Position numbers and translations under genes: made by a program. A DNA stretch of 64,000 nt from Clitoria ternatea (taxonomy: Eukaryota; Streptophyta; Magnoliopsida; Fabales; Fabaceae): the NCBI GenBank assembly GCA_037962975.1, contig CM075673.1:165684667-165748666 (forward strand), written 5' to 3'. Under the pieces are notes generated by a model. It did no database searches, had not been told where the DNA came from, and saw nothing but the letters and a program-made list of their open reading frames with translations. Positions 21,855-32,500 of this stretch are shown here, piece after piece. The number at the start of each line of letters is the position of its first letter. Within the stretch, counting starts at the first letter, position 1.

Positions 21855-23587
21855 CTAGTTATCATCATGAGATTTAGATTTGGGAGGTGGTGGCATTTTA
21901 AATACTTTGTAAAGCGATTCCTGGGATTGCTGAAGCAATTTCTCTCCCATATCATGAAGTATGTCTCCATAAAGCACCAACATGGCTCCATTTTGAGCCA
22001 TTTGCTTAACCCTTTCTATCTCATTCCCATTGCTTGAACTTGGATTTTTCTTTATCTTCACAACATACTCTCCATCGCCCACCACCACCTCAACTCCTAG
22101 GTTCACCTCAATGTTCTCATCTAACAATTTCTCTTTCTCGGATTTTTTGGGTAATTTATAACTTTTTTCATCTACGTCAATATTGTTCTCACCTACACAC
22201 AATATATACATAATAATCAACCGTTAGAAGGAGTATTATAACCCATATATAAAATAAAGACTTATAGATTTCAAAAGTATAACAAAGATTCTATATACCA
22301 CTTACTAATATTTTATTTTAACTTTTAACAAGCCCAACACTTATATTAAGTCAACTCGAACATTTTTTGTATACAAACAATTTCGTCCTTAAATATAAAA
22401 TTATTTCGATACTCTCAAATTGTTCAAATTACAGCAAATCATAAAGTAACTAGCCCCTCTTTATTCCAATTATCAAAGCCCAACAAAAAAACCCTCAAAA
22501 TGACTATTATACTCAATTGTTTTCCTAATGTTATTCTTCTTTATATATCATTTATTTGATCATATATTTCTCTTATGTAATTTATTTTGCAGTGGAAAGA
22601 AACTATATTATCATCTATAAATCTATATATTATACACTTGAATGTTAAAGAATATACACTTTCAAATAAAAAATACACAAGAACTTTTTTGTGTCAAAAC
22701 AAATACAAAATAAATATCAAATTGTCTTTGTTATCAACCACATATCATTTAAATTTTTTTAAACCATAGTATTTTCCACCAGAAGTAATTTTATCTGCAT
22801 TGTAAACATTCATCTCATGGTAGAACAAAGTTACAAAAATGTTTTGTATCTACAAGGTTTGAGGCAATTAAAAAATATTAATTATGTATGACTTTAACTA
22901 ATTATTTATTAATAATCACCTATATCATCTGTATAAATCATACTTAAGACCCAGCTCCTTAAAAAGGGTGTTTAGTGTACATCAGAATTGATATCAATTG
23001 AGTTATCAACCTGATCATAGTTCTAAGGTGATTCAAATTAATTTAATTAAATACACATCCCAATCAGGTCTAGTATTTTCAAATTAAAAGACATGTTAAC
23101 TAAAAATTAGTATTACAAATTATTATTAATTTACAGCCACCTTGATTCCTGATAAAAAGATCATAGAATTATTTAGCAACTAATTGAAAAATGATAAAAT
23201 TAAGTCAATCAAACATGAAATTCATAAGTTAACCAAAAGAAAAGAAGAAGAATTCAAAGGATTACCCAGGAGCTTAAATGGTATATTAATATTAGTGTGT
23301 GGTGGATCTGTTGGATGAGTTTGCAGTGATTCTTCAGTTGAATCAACACCAAACAGAGAGTTACTGAAAAAATTATCCAAATATTTTTTGATGGAGTCTT
23401 GTCCTTCTTTTTCTATATGGCTTGGAATCTTCACTCCCTTTGAACACTTTGGTTCGCAGTTACCAAACCCCTCCACCGCGTCACTTGAGCAATCTAACTC
23501 GCAGTGCTCTATTTCGTCCAACAAAGTGGCGCATCCCAAAGTGGCGCAAAAGAGAAGCCACAGAGACAAAGAAATCGTTGACCGCAT
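21855..23587 (-). CDS. secreted protein with twin CX3C motifs, unknown function, two exons, 219 aa
   Basis: Exon 1 is 23587-23266 and exon 2 is 22192-21855, with a GT-AG intron of about 1.07 kb and matching phase. The frame is open further upstream, but the ATG at 23587 is chosen because it starts a clear signal peptide (basic MR, a hydrophobic core LSLWLLFCATLG, cleavage near residue 20). After it come C29-x3-C33-x10-C44-x3-C48, a spacing like the two-disulfide helical hairpin of plant alpha-hairpinins. The middle is polar with HTNIN-type sequence. Exon 2 encodes a Lys/Glu-rich stretch, a VEVVVGDGEYVVKIKK strand pair, a probable helix (MAQNGAMLVLYGDILHDMGE) and a Pro/Lys tail. I do not recognise the family. 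The secretory route is well supported; a hairpinin relationship is speculation from cysteine spacing only. Confidence 0.72.
22220..23260. other. intron of the secreted-protein gene
   Basis: The AT-rich interior of the 1.07 kb intron. No nested gene or transposon was identified. Confidence 0.5.
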
Positions 23588-23845
23588 CGTGTTTGTTTGA
23601 AAGGAGATGAAGTGCGTTTGGCAGAGGAAGTGTTTGGTGTTTGCGGTTTTTAAAAGGGTGAGGAGGAGGAGAGGAAGAGGAAAAAGTCTCTGACTCCAAA
23701 CAGGGCAAGAAAATACTTTTAAATTTGGCTGCTCAACCACTACTACTAGAAGTATACAAATCTGACTGCCCCAATTTCACTTTACGAACCCAAATTGTTA
23801 GTGTTCTTTTTAAATTATATTTTGAGTTGATGATATTATAATATG

Positions 23846-24031
23846 CAATGTTTTCAGAACCGGATGGTCATTGAACAAGTGAAAACGCTGATTCAAGCAA
23901 ACCGTGATTAAAATCGGGGTTCAACCGTAGTTAAATCGGTAATATTAAAGAATTGATCTGAACTGGTCACTTAACCGGTTTATGGTTTAACCGGTCGGAT
24001 CGGTCAAACGGGTTCGGTTTAGATAACCATG
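23846..24031. mobile_element. hAT-type MITE, copy 2 (186 bp)
   Basis: Inverted ends CAATGTTTTCAGAACCGG and (from the other side) CATGGTTATCTAAACCGA, flanked by a perfect 8 bp direct repeat ATAATATG (23838-23845 and 24032-24039). Internal sequence is shared with copy 1 at 5.7 kb in the same orientation. The 8 bp duplication points to hAT transposase in trans. It sits about 260 bp upstream of the secreted-protein gene start. Confidence 0.8.
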
Positions 24032-24935
24032 ATAATATGATGAAATTATGTTTTAGTAATTTTTTATCTACAAGATTAAAATTTTGGTTAAGGGGAAGAA
24101 ATTTAGTTTTTGGTCTTTTATTTTGAGTTTTGAATTTCCAAAATTCTAACTATACATGTGATTTTTTCAATAAAAAAGCTAAAACTTGGTCATTTTTTAA
24201 AGGTTTTTTTTTTTCTAAGCCATAAATTTTAAGAGGGCTGTCATATTTTTTATTTCCGATAAGTTTAATTAACTTCTTTTGAATCTTCTGTTTTTTAGAA
24301 GAAAAAAAAAAAGGATGAATTGGGTTCAAAATTCACCAGGGTCAAGAGATGCTTAAAGATTTCATAGAAGAACTTATAGAACATTCATCAACAAAATCCA
24401 CGTATCGATCGATAGAATTATAATCACAAATTCAAAATTTAACTAACTAGACAACTTTAGCTTTTGAATCAACTTCGAATTTGTTTGTGGATTCTTTTAA
24501 TTTTATAAAAAATTGTTAAGGTATAAATTGTATTATCGATAAATTAGGATAATTTGTAAGAACAGAAGATGTAAAAAAATAAAAGAAAATTAATCCAAGA
24601 TATAAAATAAAAAAATGGTGCGATCTGAAGTCTTACATAAATGAATAGGTAACCGGTAAAAAAAGCTGAATATGTCAAAGACGCAGTTAGGTTAGTTGAC
24701 GACATCCAAGAAGAAACTACTTATTCCTTTGTAGTTGGTAAACAACAGAATAAGTCAACGTTAAAAAAAAAAGAACAGGGCTTTTCATTTATTAATAATG
24801 CAGTTTTCATAATTAATTATGAAAATGGGTTCTTTTAAAAATATTTACATATCCAAAGCTGTTTTGTTAAGTTGTATTGTATGAGTCTAACACGTATAAC
24901 ATATACATTATGTTATATATAATTTTAAGATATGA

Positions 24936-24937
<2 letters not shown>

Positions 24938-24975
<38 letters not shown>
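24938..24975. repeat. TA dinucleotide microsatellite
   Basis: An uninterrupted TA run of about 38 bp. Confidence 0.95.
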
Positions 24976-24979
<4 letters not shown>

Positions 24980-25008
24980 TTATCTAGGTTTCACACCAAC
25001 CTAGATAA
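24980..25008. repeat. perfect 11 bp hairpin
   Basis: TTATCTAGGTT, a 7-base loop TCACACC, then AACCTAGATAA: a perfect 11 bp inverted repeat beside the TA run. It could be a recombination or transposon scar. No terminator role is implied in a plant nuclear genome. Confidence 0.7.
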
Positions 25009-26321
25009 TATGATACCGAAATGATATCACCGTGACACGCTCCACGCAAAGCATCTCATGACATCAACTCAACCTAACATTGTCTTGATCCCTTGATCGG
25101 AGTCCCTTTGGACTAGAGTCATGGGTAATCTGACAAATTTATAGGGTTAGGTTGGCTATTAACACTATGAACAATACTAATAAACTTACCTTAATTCATT
25201 CAAGAGGCCAATATACTTCAATCGATGTGTAAATAGGGGGTATTGATAAATATAATGTGAAAAGAAATTATTCAAAGAATTAAAAAAAAAAAAGATATAA
25301 CTTTCAACTTCATCCACAAAGACTTTAAAAGACTGAAAAATGGCCTTAATAACAAAAGTTAAAAGATTTTCCCTGATGCAATAATGCCCTCGGTGAGGTT
25401 GAAACAGTCATTAGACCAATAGAGATGGAACTAGCGTTTAGAAGACTTCTAGAAAGGTGTTTCGCTAGAGGTATTCTTCGCTCTCAAAAGTACTCATCAA
25501 ATACGTGTAGGAGTTTTAAAGGCTTTGGAAAGCGTTGGTCCACTCCTTGGATTGGAAGGACACCTAACTTCATTTCCCATTGTTTTTGGTGGTTGACAAA
25601 AGCTTGAATAGGGTTAACAACAACTAAGAAGAATAAAATCATCCCTTAGCAGCATAAAAAAAAAACAAATTAGGATGCTTATCTATAACCCTAAGAGTTA
25701 GAGTGAAATTGAGATGAAGTGAGTCAAGTATGGACAAAATCTGACATTCAAAGTGAGTGAACAAAATTTACACTCCGTTGCATGAGAGTAAGGTCTCGTA
25801 TATCATCTTAAAAGGTTGGAAGCCTACAAGAATCATTAAAATTAATCATCCCTTTCGCTCCGAAAAGGACACTACGTAGTTTTGTTGATCTTCCATAGCA
25901 AACGTGAGATAAAAGCTACTACAATATTGGTCTAAAGTTTTGCTAGATTGGAAAATTGAAGAGATGCTAGAAATGTATGAGTTAACCCACTTTATCCCTA
26001 TACGATTATGAGGAAAGCACCAAATTGGAATTGTTCCCTTTTGGGGAATACCTTAACCTAAAAACAAAATGAGGGAATATTAAAGATATCATGCAACAGA
26101 AGAAATAAAGTGAAAAACATATGTATGTTCAAACCTTGTAACCACTGACGAGGTTTGGGGGTAAAAAGGTAACATAACATTTACAAAATTTAAAGTTCAA
26201 TCCTTTTGTGCATTGATCAGGGACAAAATACATGGGAGAAAAAGACCATACTCCCAAAGAAACCAAACATCTTGGAGCCAACACCTCATATATCGTATAA
26301 AACGATGCCTCAAAATGATGG

Positions 26322-26333
26322 TGATCCGGTCTC
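26322..26333 (+). repeat. left 12 bp of a Tat-type solo LTR split by the Tekay element
   Basis: TGATCCGGTCTC matches the first bases of the Tat LTRs at 45.5 and 56.5 kb (TGATCCGGTCTA). It is preceded by GATGG at 26317-26321, and the same GATGG follows the right part at 37864-37868. This is the 5 bp duplication of the original Tat insertion. Confidence 0.85.
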
Positions 26334-27355
26334 TGTAACACCCCTATTTTTATTTTTATATTAAAATTTTGAAGGAATTAAATTATGGTTCTTTAGAACT
26401 TTTTAATCTACGTATTATTTATGATTTTTTGGAATTTTTTGAAATTTTGGAATTTTTTAATAAAAATAATATTTTTTAAATAATTTTAAATTCATATAAG
26501 TGACTTAAATTAAAAATATTTATAAGAAAGTGAATTTAAATTATAAGAAAATTTTCTAAAATCCGTTTCAAGTAGACTTATCTAAAAATTATCGGTTTGA
26601 GAAAAATCTTGATTTTTTCCAATCGTTTAAAAATTAGAAACGTATCAATAAATTTTTATTAACAAAAAATTTTAGATTTTTAAAATTTCAGCTTTATATT
26701 ACTTATTATAAAATTAGTGAGGACTGATATAATATCGCTAAATTTTAAAAAGGACTCATTTTGAATATTTAAAATATACCGAGTGAAAGGTTACTATTTG
26801 GCTTAATAATTCTGCCGACAGTTACTATGCAAAACACTGTGCATGTACGAAATTTTCAAAGAATGCATAGTAACCTGGAATAAAAAATTCAAAAATGCAT
26901 AGTACTTTTATATTAAAATAATGGAATGCATAGTAAAATTTTTTCCTATAAATACCGAAGGATTTCTTCTTTAGAATTCACAATTTCAGATTAAGTTTTC
27001 TTAATACAGTAGTGCTAGTGAGATAGTGGTGGAAGTGAGAGAGAGAAGAAAAGTTTTTGGAGAGAAGGTTCTGCCAAAATCCTAAGGTAAGAATACTTCT
27101 CTTTTATATTTTTTTAGATTATTTTTATATCGTTTTTAAAAATCTGTTATTATACTGAAAATAATATTATTTTAAGTTACTATTCTGCATAGTAAACACT
27201 ATTTCAATAGTAAATTACTATTTTAATAGTAAATTACTATTCAAATAGTAAATTACTATTTACTGTTACTATTTACCGTTACTATTCACGATTTACTATT
27301 TACTGTTACTATTTACCGTTACTATTCACGTTTTACTATTTACCGTTACTATTCA

Positions 27356-27404
<49 letters not shown>

Positions 27405-29431
27405 AAATTTACCATTTCTGTTTTAAGTAGTAATTTTAATCTTCGTCTTATGCTTATACTGAAATAAGATTGGTATTAATATTTTTAGAAATCGGAGGCG
27501 CAAAGCAAATCCATTTTGGGTAACAATTCAAGGTAAGGGGGAGTGAGATAAGAATTATAATATGAAAAGACATAAGAATAATGGGAGGAGTCCCCTACTC
27601 CTTTTAAATTTAATAATATTATTATTTTAAAATATTAACTTTTTAACTTAACATTTTTAATAAATTTTAAATTAAATATCCGGTTAAATAACTCTAACAT
27701 ACCTATGCAAAGACTTGGACCATTATGACCTATATGGACTGGACTATACCTATGCAAGGACTTGGACCATTATGACCCATATGGACTGAACTATACCTAT
27801 GCAAGGACTGGATTATATGGACTTACATATACCTATGCGAGGAATTGACCAAAAGGACTAAAATTGACTATATTAATAATCATTAAATTTTGTATTATGA
27901 TATGTATTAATGATATTTAATTGATTTGATTATGATTTGATTATGATTGATTGATTGATGATATTTAGTTATGATTGATATTGTTTGATTTTGATTGATG
28001 ATATTGTAATGTGGAGTTTGAGCATATAACGAGCATGACGGAAAGCTAAAATTCAGTAAGAATTTCTTACCTTACTCTTTAAATTTTATTATCTTTTATT
28101 TCTTCTTAGAAATTATTTTTATTAACTTTATTTTCAATATTTAGAAAAATAAAAATAAAAATTAGTATTTATTTTAGAAAGAAAATATTTTATGAGAATT
28201 TATTTAATTAAATCTTGAGTTAAAGAAAAATTTTATAATTTTAAGTATTTTTGGTTAATAATTATTCTCTTTTTATAAAACAAAATTTTTTTTTGTTTTA
28301 TTTTTTCCAACTTAATAACTAAATATATTTGGAAATAATTGAGATTCCTAAATTTGATTTTGTTAAGATTTAATTTGAGAAAGATTATGTAAAGTTTTAT
28401 ATGATAAAGTTTTTAGATATTTAAGGCTTAGAAACTCAATTTCAGTGAGATTCAAAAACTGTACCAAATTTATTTCTATGGGATAGAAATTCAGAGAACT
28501 GAGAAAATGTACAGTTTATTGAAATGATATTGTAAACCTTTAAGGGATTTAATAATTGAGTTTCTAAAAGCCTTAACCAACTCAATACGCGAGTAGTTCA
28601 TGCATCATGAATCATTAAAGTGAAATGAAATAATATTGTCTGGGGACGGATTATAGAAACCGAGGATACATTAGAGGAGGCTTAATTACGAGCCTTGGGA
28701 TGAGAGGGTGTGAAAGGGTGCTTCAGGGGACCTGGGGTAGCTCCCTAGTGTCGGGTACTTTCACAATAAAAACTTTCTCAATCTGACTAGTCTCTAAGTG
28801 TTTCCACACCAGTTGAGCTGTTCATATTATTATTATCCGGACTTATAGAACAGTGTAAACTCCTGGTTGGCCCAGTGCAAATTAAAATTTAAGGGCCCAC
28901 ATATATAAGTAAGTTATGATGAAGATATTGCATAACATTCATGCATTCATAATTGATTGTGTATGTGATTGCGATTGATATTATTATGTATTGGTTGTGA
29001 AAACCCTTTGTTGCTTATGTCTTATTCGGAAATATTATATTCTGTTTCTCACTCCTTTCTCCGTGTTTTTGTTTCATATATTCTAAATTGATGATTCAGA
29101 GGGAAGGATCGAAGAATTTCAGCAGTAAATATAGCACGTTCTAGAAAGGGAGCTCGGTATGAATACCGTGGTCCAATGAATAAATAATGTTAATAAGTAA
29201 CTGCTTCTGGGCCATGGAGTTTCCTCTCTTTCTTATAATGTTTAATGTTTATTTTCTTCGGATGAATGTACAAATACTTTATAAAGTTTTTAATAATATT
29301 TGTGAGGTATTTCAGAAATAATGTATATAATTTATTCCGATAGTTTCTTTTTAACAATCATATCTTTAGTAAAAAAAAAAAAAATTATGAGTTTTTCTAG
29401 AATTTATTAAGGTGTAACAGAGGGTGTTACA
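26334..29431 (+). repeat. 5' LTR of the Tekay-type element (3,098 bp)
   Basis: Read as U3 to about 26.97 kb, with a TATA box (CCTATAAATACC at about 26945-26956), then an unusually long R-U5. Downstream come a good donor site (CCTAAG/GTAAGA at 27086/27087), palindromic AATAGTAAATTACTATT units at about 27212-27257, a CACTATT microsatellite at 27360-27410, and a tandem repeat of the phrase ACCTATGCAAGGACTTGGAC near 27.7-27.8 kb. It ends GGGTGTTACA directly before the primer binding site. Confidence 0.95.
26946..26955 (+). promoter_or_regulatory. LTR promoter TATA box of the Tekay-type element
   Basis: CTATAAATAC, about 610 bp into the LTR. The region between it and 27.09 kb is GA-rich leader. 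An identical copy exists in the 3' LTR at about 34645-34654. Confidence 0.6.
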
Positions 29432-29434
29432 AAG

Positions 29435-29446
29435 TGGTATCAGAGC
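29435..29446 (+). other. primer binding site, initiator tRNA-Met
   Basis: TGGTATCAGAGC, three bases after the LTR end, is the standard complement of the 3' end of plant initiator tRNA-Met. It primes minus-strand DNA synthesis. Confidence 0.95.
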
Positions 29447-29576
29447 AGTTAATCCAATAGGCCTGGGGAAAAGGTCTATCTTGCTTTGTCTGTAAACTCT
29501 GTATAGGTAGAATATCTGACTTGGTAGTAACTGTGATTGATGTGACAAATCTCAGTTACTGTGAAACAGGAAACTA

Positions 29577-32500
29577 ATGGCTGGAAACGATCTTGCTGGA
29601 GTTGTAGAACGCTTAATTAATGCAATGGGAGCACGTGAAGGTCAAGGTAACGATGCTTTAAGAAGGCTGGACCTATTCGAAAAGCGCAATCCACCTCGTT
29701 TCAAGGGAGGATATAACCCCGATGGAGCACAAATCTGGATTCGAGAGATAGAGAAGATCTTTCGAGCATTGCAATGTAATGAAGCTGATAAGGTAGTCTT
29801 CGCTACTTATGCCTTATCTGAGGATGCCGAACATTGGTGGGATAGCATGCGTAAACAATTCGAAGTCAACGACGTGGAGATCACTTGGGACTATTTCAAG
29901 GATATGTTTCTAGAGAAATACTTTCCAGCTGATGTTAAAGAGAAAAGACAATTCGAATTCCTGTCGCTGACCCAAGGAAATATGACCGTTGGAGAATACG
30001 CATCCAGGTTTGAAGAGCTATCTCGTTTTCATTCTCATTATAATGATGCTACTAATGAAAGAGATCGGTGTGCAAAGTTTGTAAATGGACTGCGGCCAGA
30101 AATTAAGGAAGCTATACGAATGCAGGAAATCCGTGAATTTTCTGTATTGGTAAATCGCTGCAGAATCTTTGAAGAAGACCATAAGGATAGAATGACCAAA
30201 AGTCGTGAGCCCATTCACAAGGCAGGAGAGATAAGAAGTGGAGGACCTCACCATCACCAAAGAAGAGATTTCAGAAGGAATAAGCCTTACCAAGCACCAT
30301 TTCGCCGGTTTGGAGCAGCATCTGTTCCTAACAGACCCCAAGCTTCAACTGGAAGCTATTATCCAACATCTGCACCAAATTTTAAATGTTTTATCTGTGG
30401 AGGACCCCATTTGAAAAGGGATTGTCCTAAAAACACTTATGTTTGCTTTAAGTGCAACAAACCAGGTCATCACATCAAGGATTGCCCAGAGATGAAGAGA
30501 GAAAACCCTGAAGGTGCAAGTACAAGCATAAATACTCAAGGAGGCGCGCACAGTGCAGTCGGAAGGCCGAAAGCAAAAGGAAAGGTTTTTGCAATCACTG
30601 GAGAAGAAGCATCTCATGCTGATTCCATGGTAGAAGGTAAGTGTATCATTAATAAGATTTCTTTAACTGTTATGTATGACTCAGGTGCATCACATTCCTT
30701 TATTGCCAATGACTGTGTAGAAAAACTAAAATTACCTGTGATAGAACTTCCATTTGACTTATCTGTACATACTCCTGGAAACAATCCCATTGTCACTTCT
30801 AAAGCTTGTTGGAAATGCCCTATTGTCATAGATGGTAGGGACTTTAAGGCTAATCTTTTCTGTTTACCCCTTTCTGGCTTAGAAGTTATTATTGGGCTAG
30901 ATTGGTTGTCTGACAATCATGTTCTAATAGATTGTCATAATAAAACCATAATGTTTAAAGAACCAGTGAATTTGAATTCTGAGGATTCGAGATTTCTAAC
31001 CGCCAACCAAGTGAGTGCCTCTTTAAAAGGAGGGGCTCAAGGATTCATGCTATTGCTTTCAACGAAAGGAGAGCAAGAATCAAAAATCAAAAATCTGCCG
31101 GTTGTGTGTGAATTTCCTGACGTTTTTCCTGAAGATATCCCTGGTTTACCCCCAGAAAGAGATGTAGAATTTTCCATTGATCTAGTACCTGGAGTTGGAC
31201 CCATTTCAATTGCACCATACCGAATGTCACCTCTAGAATTAGCAGAGTTGAAGAAACAACTTGAAGAGATGATAGAGAAGCAGTTTATACGACCCAGTGT
31301 ATCCCCCTGGGGTGCACCAGTGTTGTTGGTTAAGAAGAAGGATGGTAGCATGAGGTTGTGTGTAGATTATCGACAACTGAACAAGGTGACAATCAAGAAC
31401 AGATATCCTCTACCAAGGATTGACGACTTGATGGATCAGCTGCGTGGTGCCACGGTGTTCTCCAAAATTGATTTGAGGTCTGGATACCATCAAATAAGGG
31501 TGAAGAAAGAAGATGTATCGAAAACTGCTTTTAGAACACGCTATGGCCATTACGAATATCTAGTAATGCCTTTTGGTGTAACTAATGCACCAGCCGTATT
31601 CATGGATTACATGAATAGGATTTTTCATTCATATCTAGATAAATTTGTAGTGGTGTTCATTGATGATATATTAGTGTACTCTAAAAGCAGAGAAGAACAT
31701 GTTGAACACTTGAAGGTTGTGTTAGAAATCCTGAAAAAGAAACAACTGTATGCAAAGTTGTCGAAGTGTGAATTCTGGTTGGAAGAAGTAAACTTTTTAG
31801 GACATGTAATTAGTCAAGGAGGAATAGCTGTAGACCCTTCCAAGGTGGAAGCAGTTTTAAAATGGGAGAGACCAACCACGATCACTGAGATTAGAAGTTT
31901 CTTGGGCTTGGCTGGATACTATAGGAGATTCATTGAAGGATTTTCAAAGCTAGGATACCCATTGACCAAGCTAACACGGAAAGGACAACCTTTTGTGTGG
32001 ACGACACAATGTGAGAATAGTTTCCAAGAGCTGAAAGATCGACTTACTTCTGCGCCAGTGTTAGTACTCCCCGATCCACATCGAAGTTTTGAAGTTTACT
32101 GTGATGCGTCTAAACAAGGACTAGGAAGTGTACTCATGCAAGACAAGAAGGTTGTAGCCTATGCGTCACGTCAATTAAGGCAACATGAGATTAACTACCC
32201 TACCCATGACTTAGAGTTAGCCGCTGTAGTTTTTGCCTTAAAGATTTGGAGGCATTATCTATATGGTGCAACATTCGATGTGTTTAGCGATCATAAGAGT
32301 CTCAAGTATTTATTTGATCAAAAGGAGTTAAACATGAGGCAACGGAGATGGATGGAGTTCTTAAAGGACTACGACTTTGAGTTACAATACCATCCTGGAA
32401 AAGCGAACGTAGTAGCTGATGCTTTAAGTCGAAAGTCTCTACATGCATCCACAATGATGATTAAAGAGTTGGAATTAATAGAGAACTTCAGAGATCTTAA

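Larger units (their letters stand above)
24040..26321. other. intergenic, no gene recognised
   Basis: AT-rich to 24.9 kb, then a TA microsatellite, a small perfect hairpin, and 1.3 kb of more balanced composition (25.0-26.3 kb). Possible decayed coding sequence lies on the minus strand near 26.13-26.32 kb, where a 70-residue frame ends at a donor-like site, but I cannot place it in a family. Confidence 0.35.

Noticed and set aside
26129..26321. A 70-residue minus-strand frame ending at a donor-like GT
   Set aside because: Composition is coding-like but no family is recognisable and there is no matching exon, so it is noted only as a possible decayed gene.
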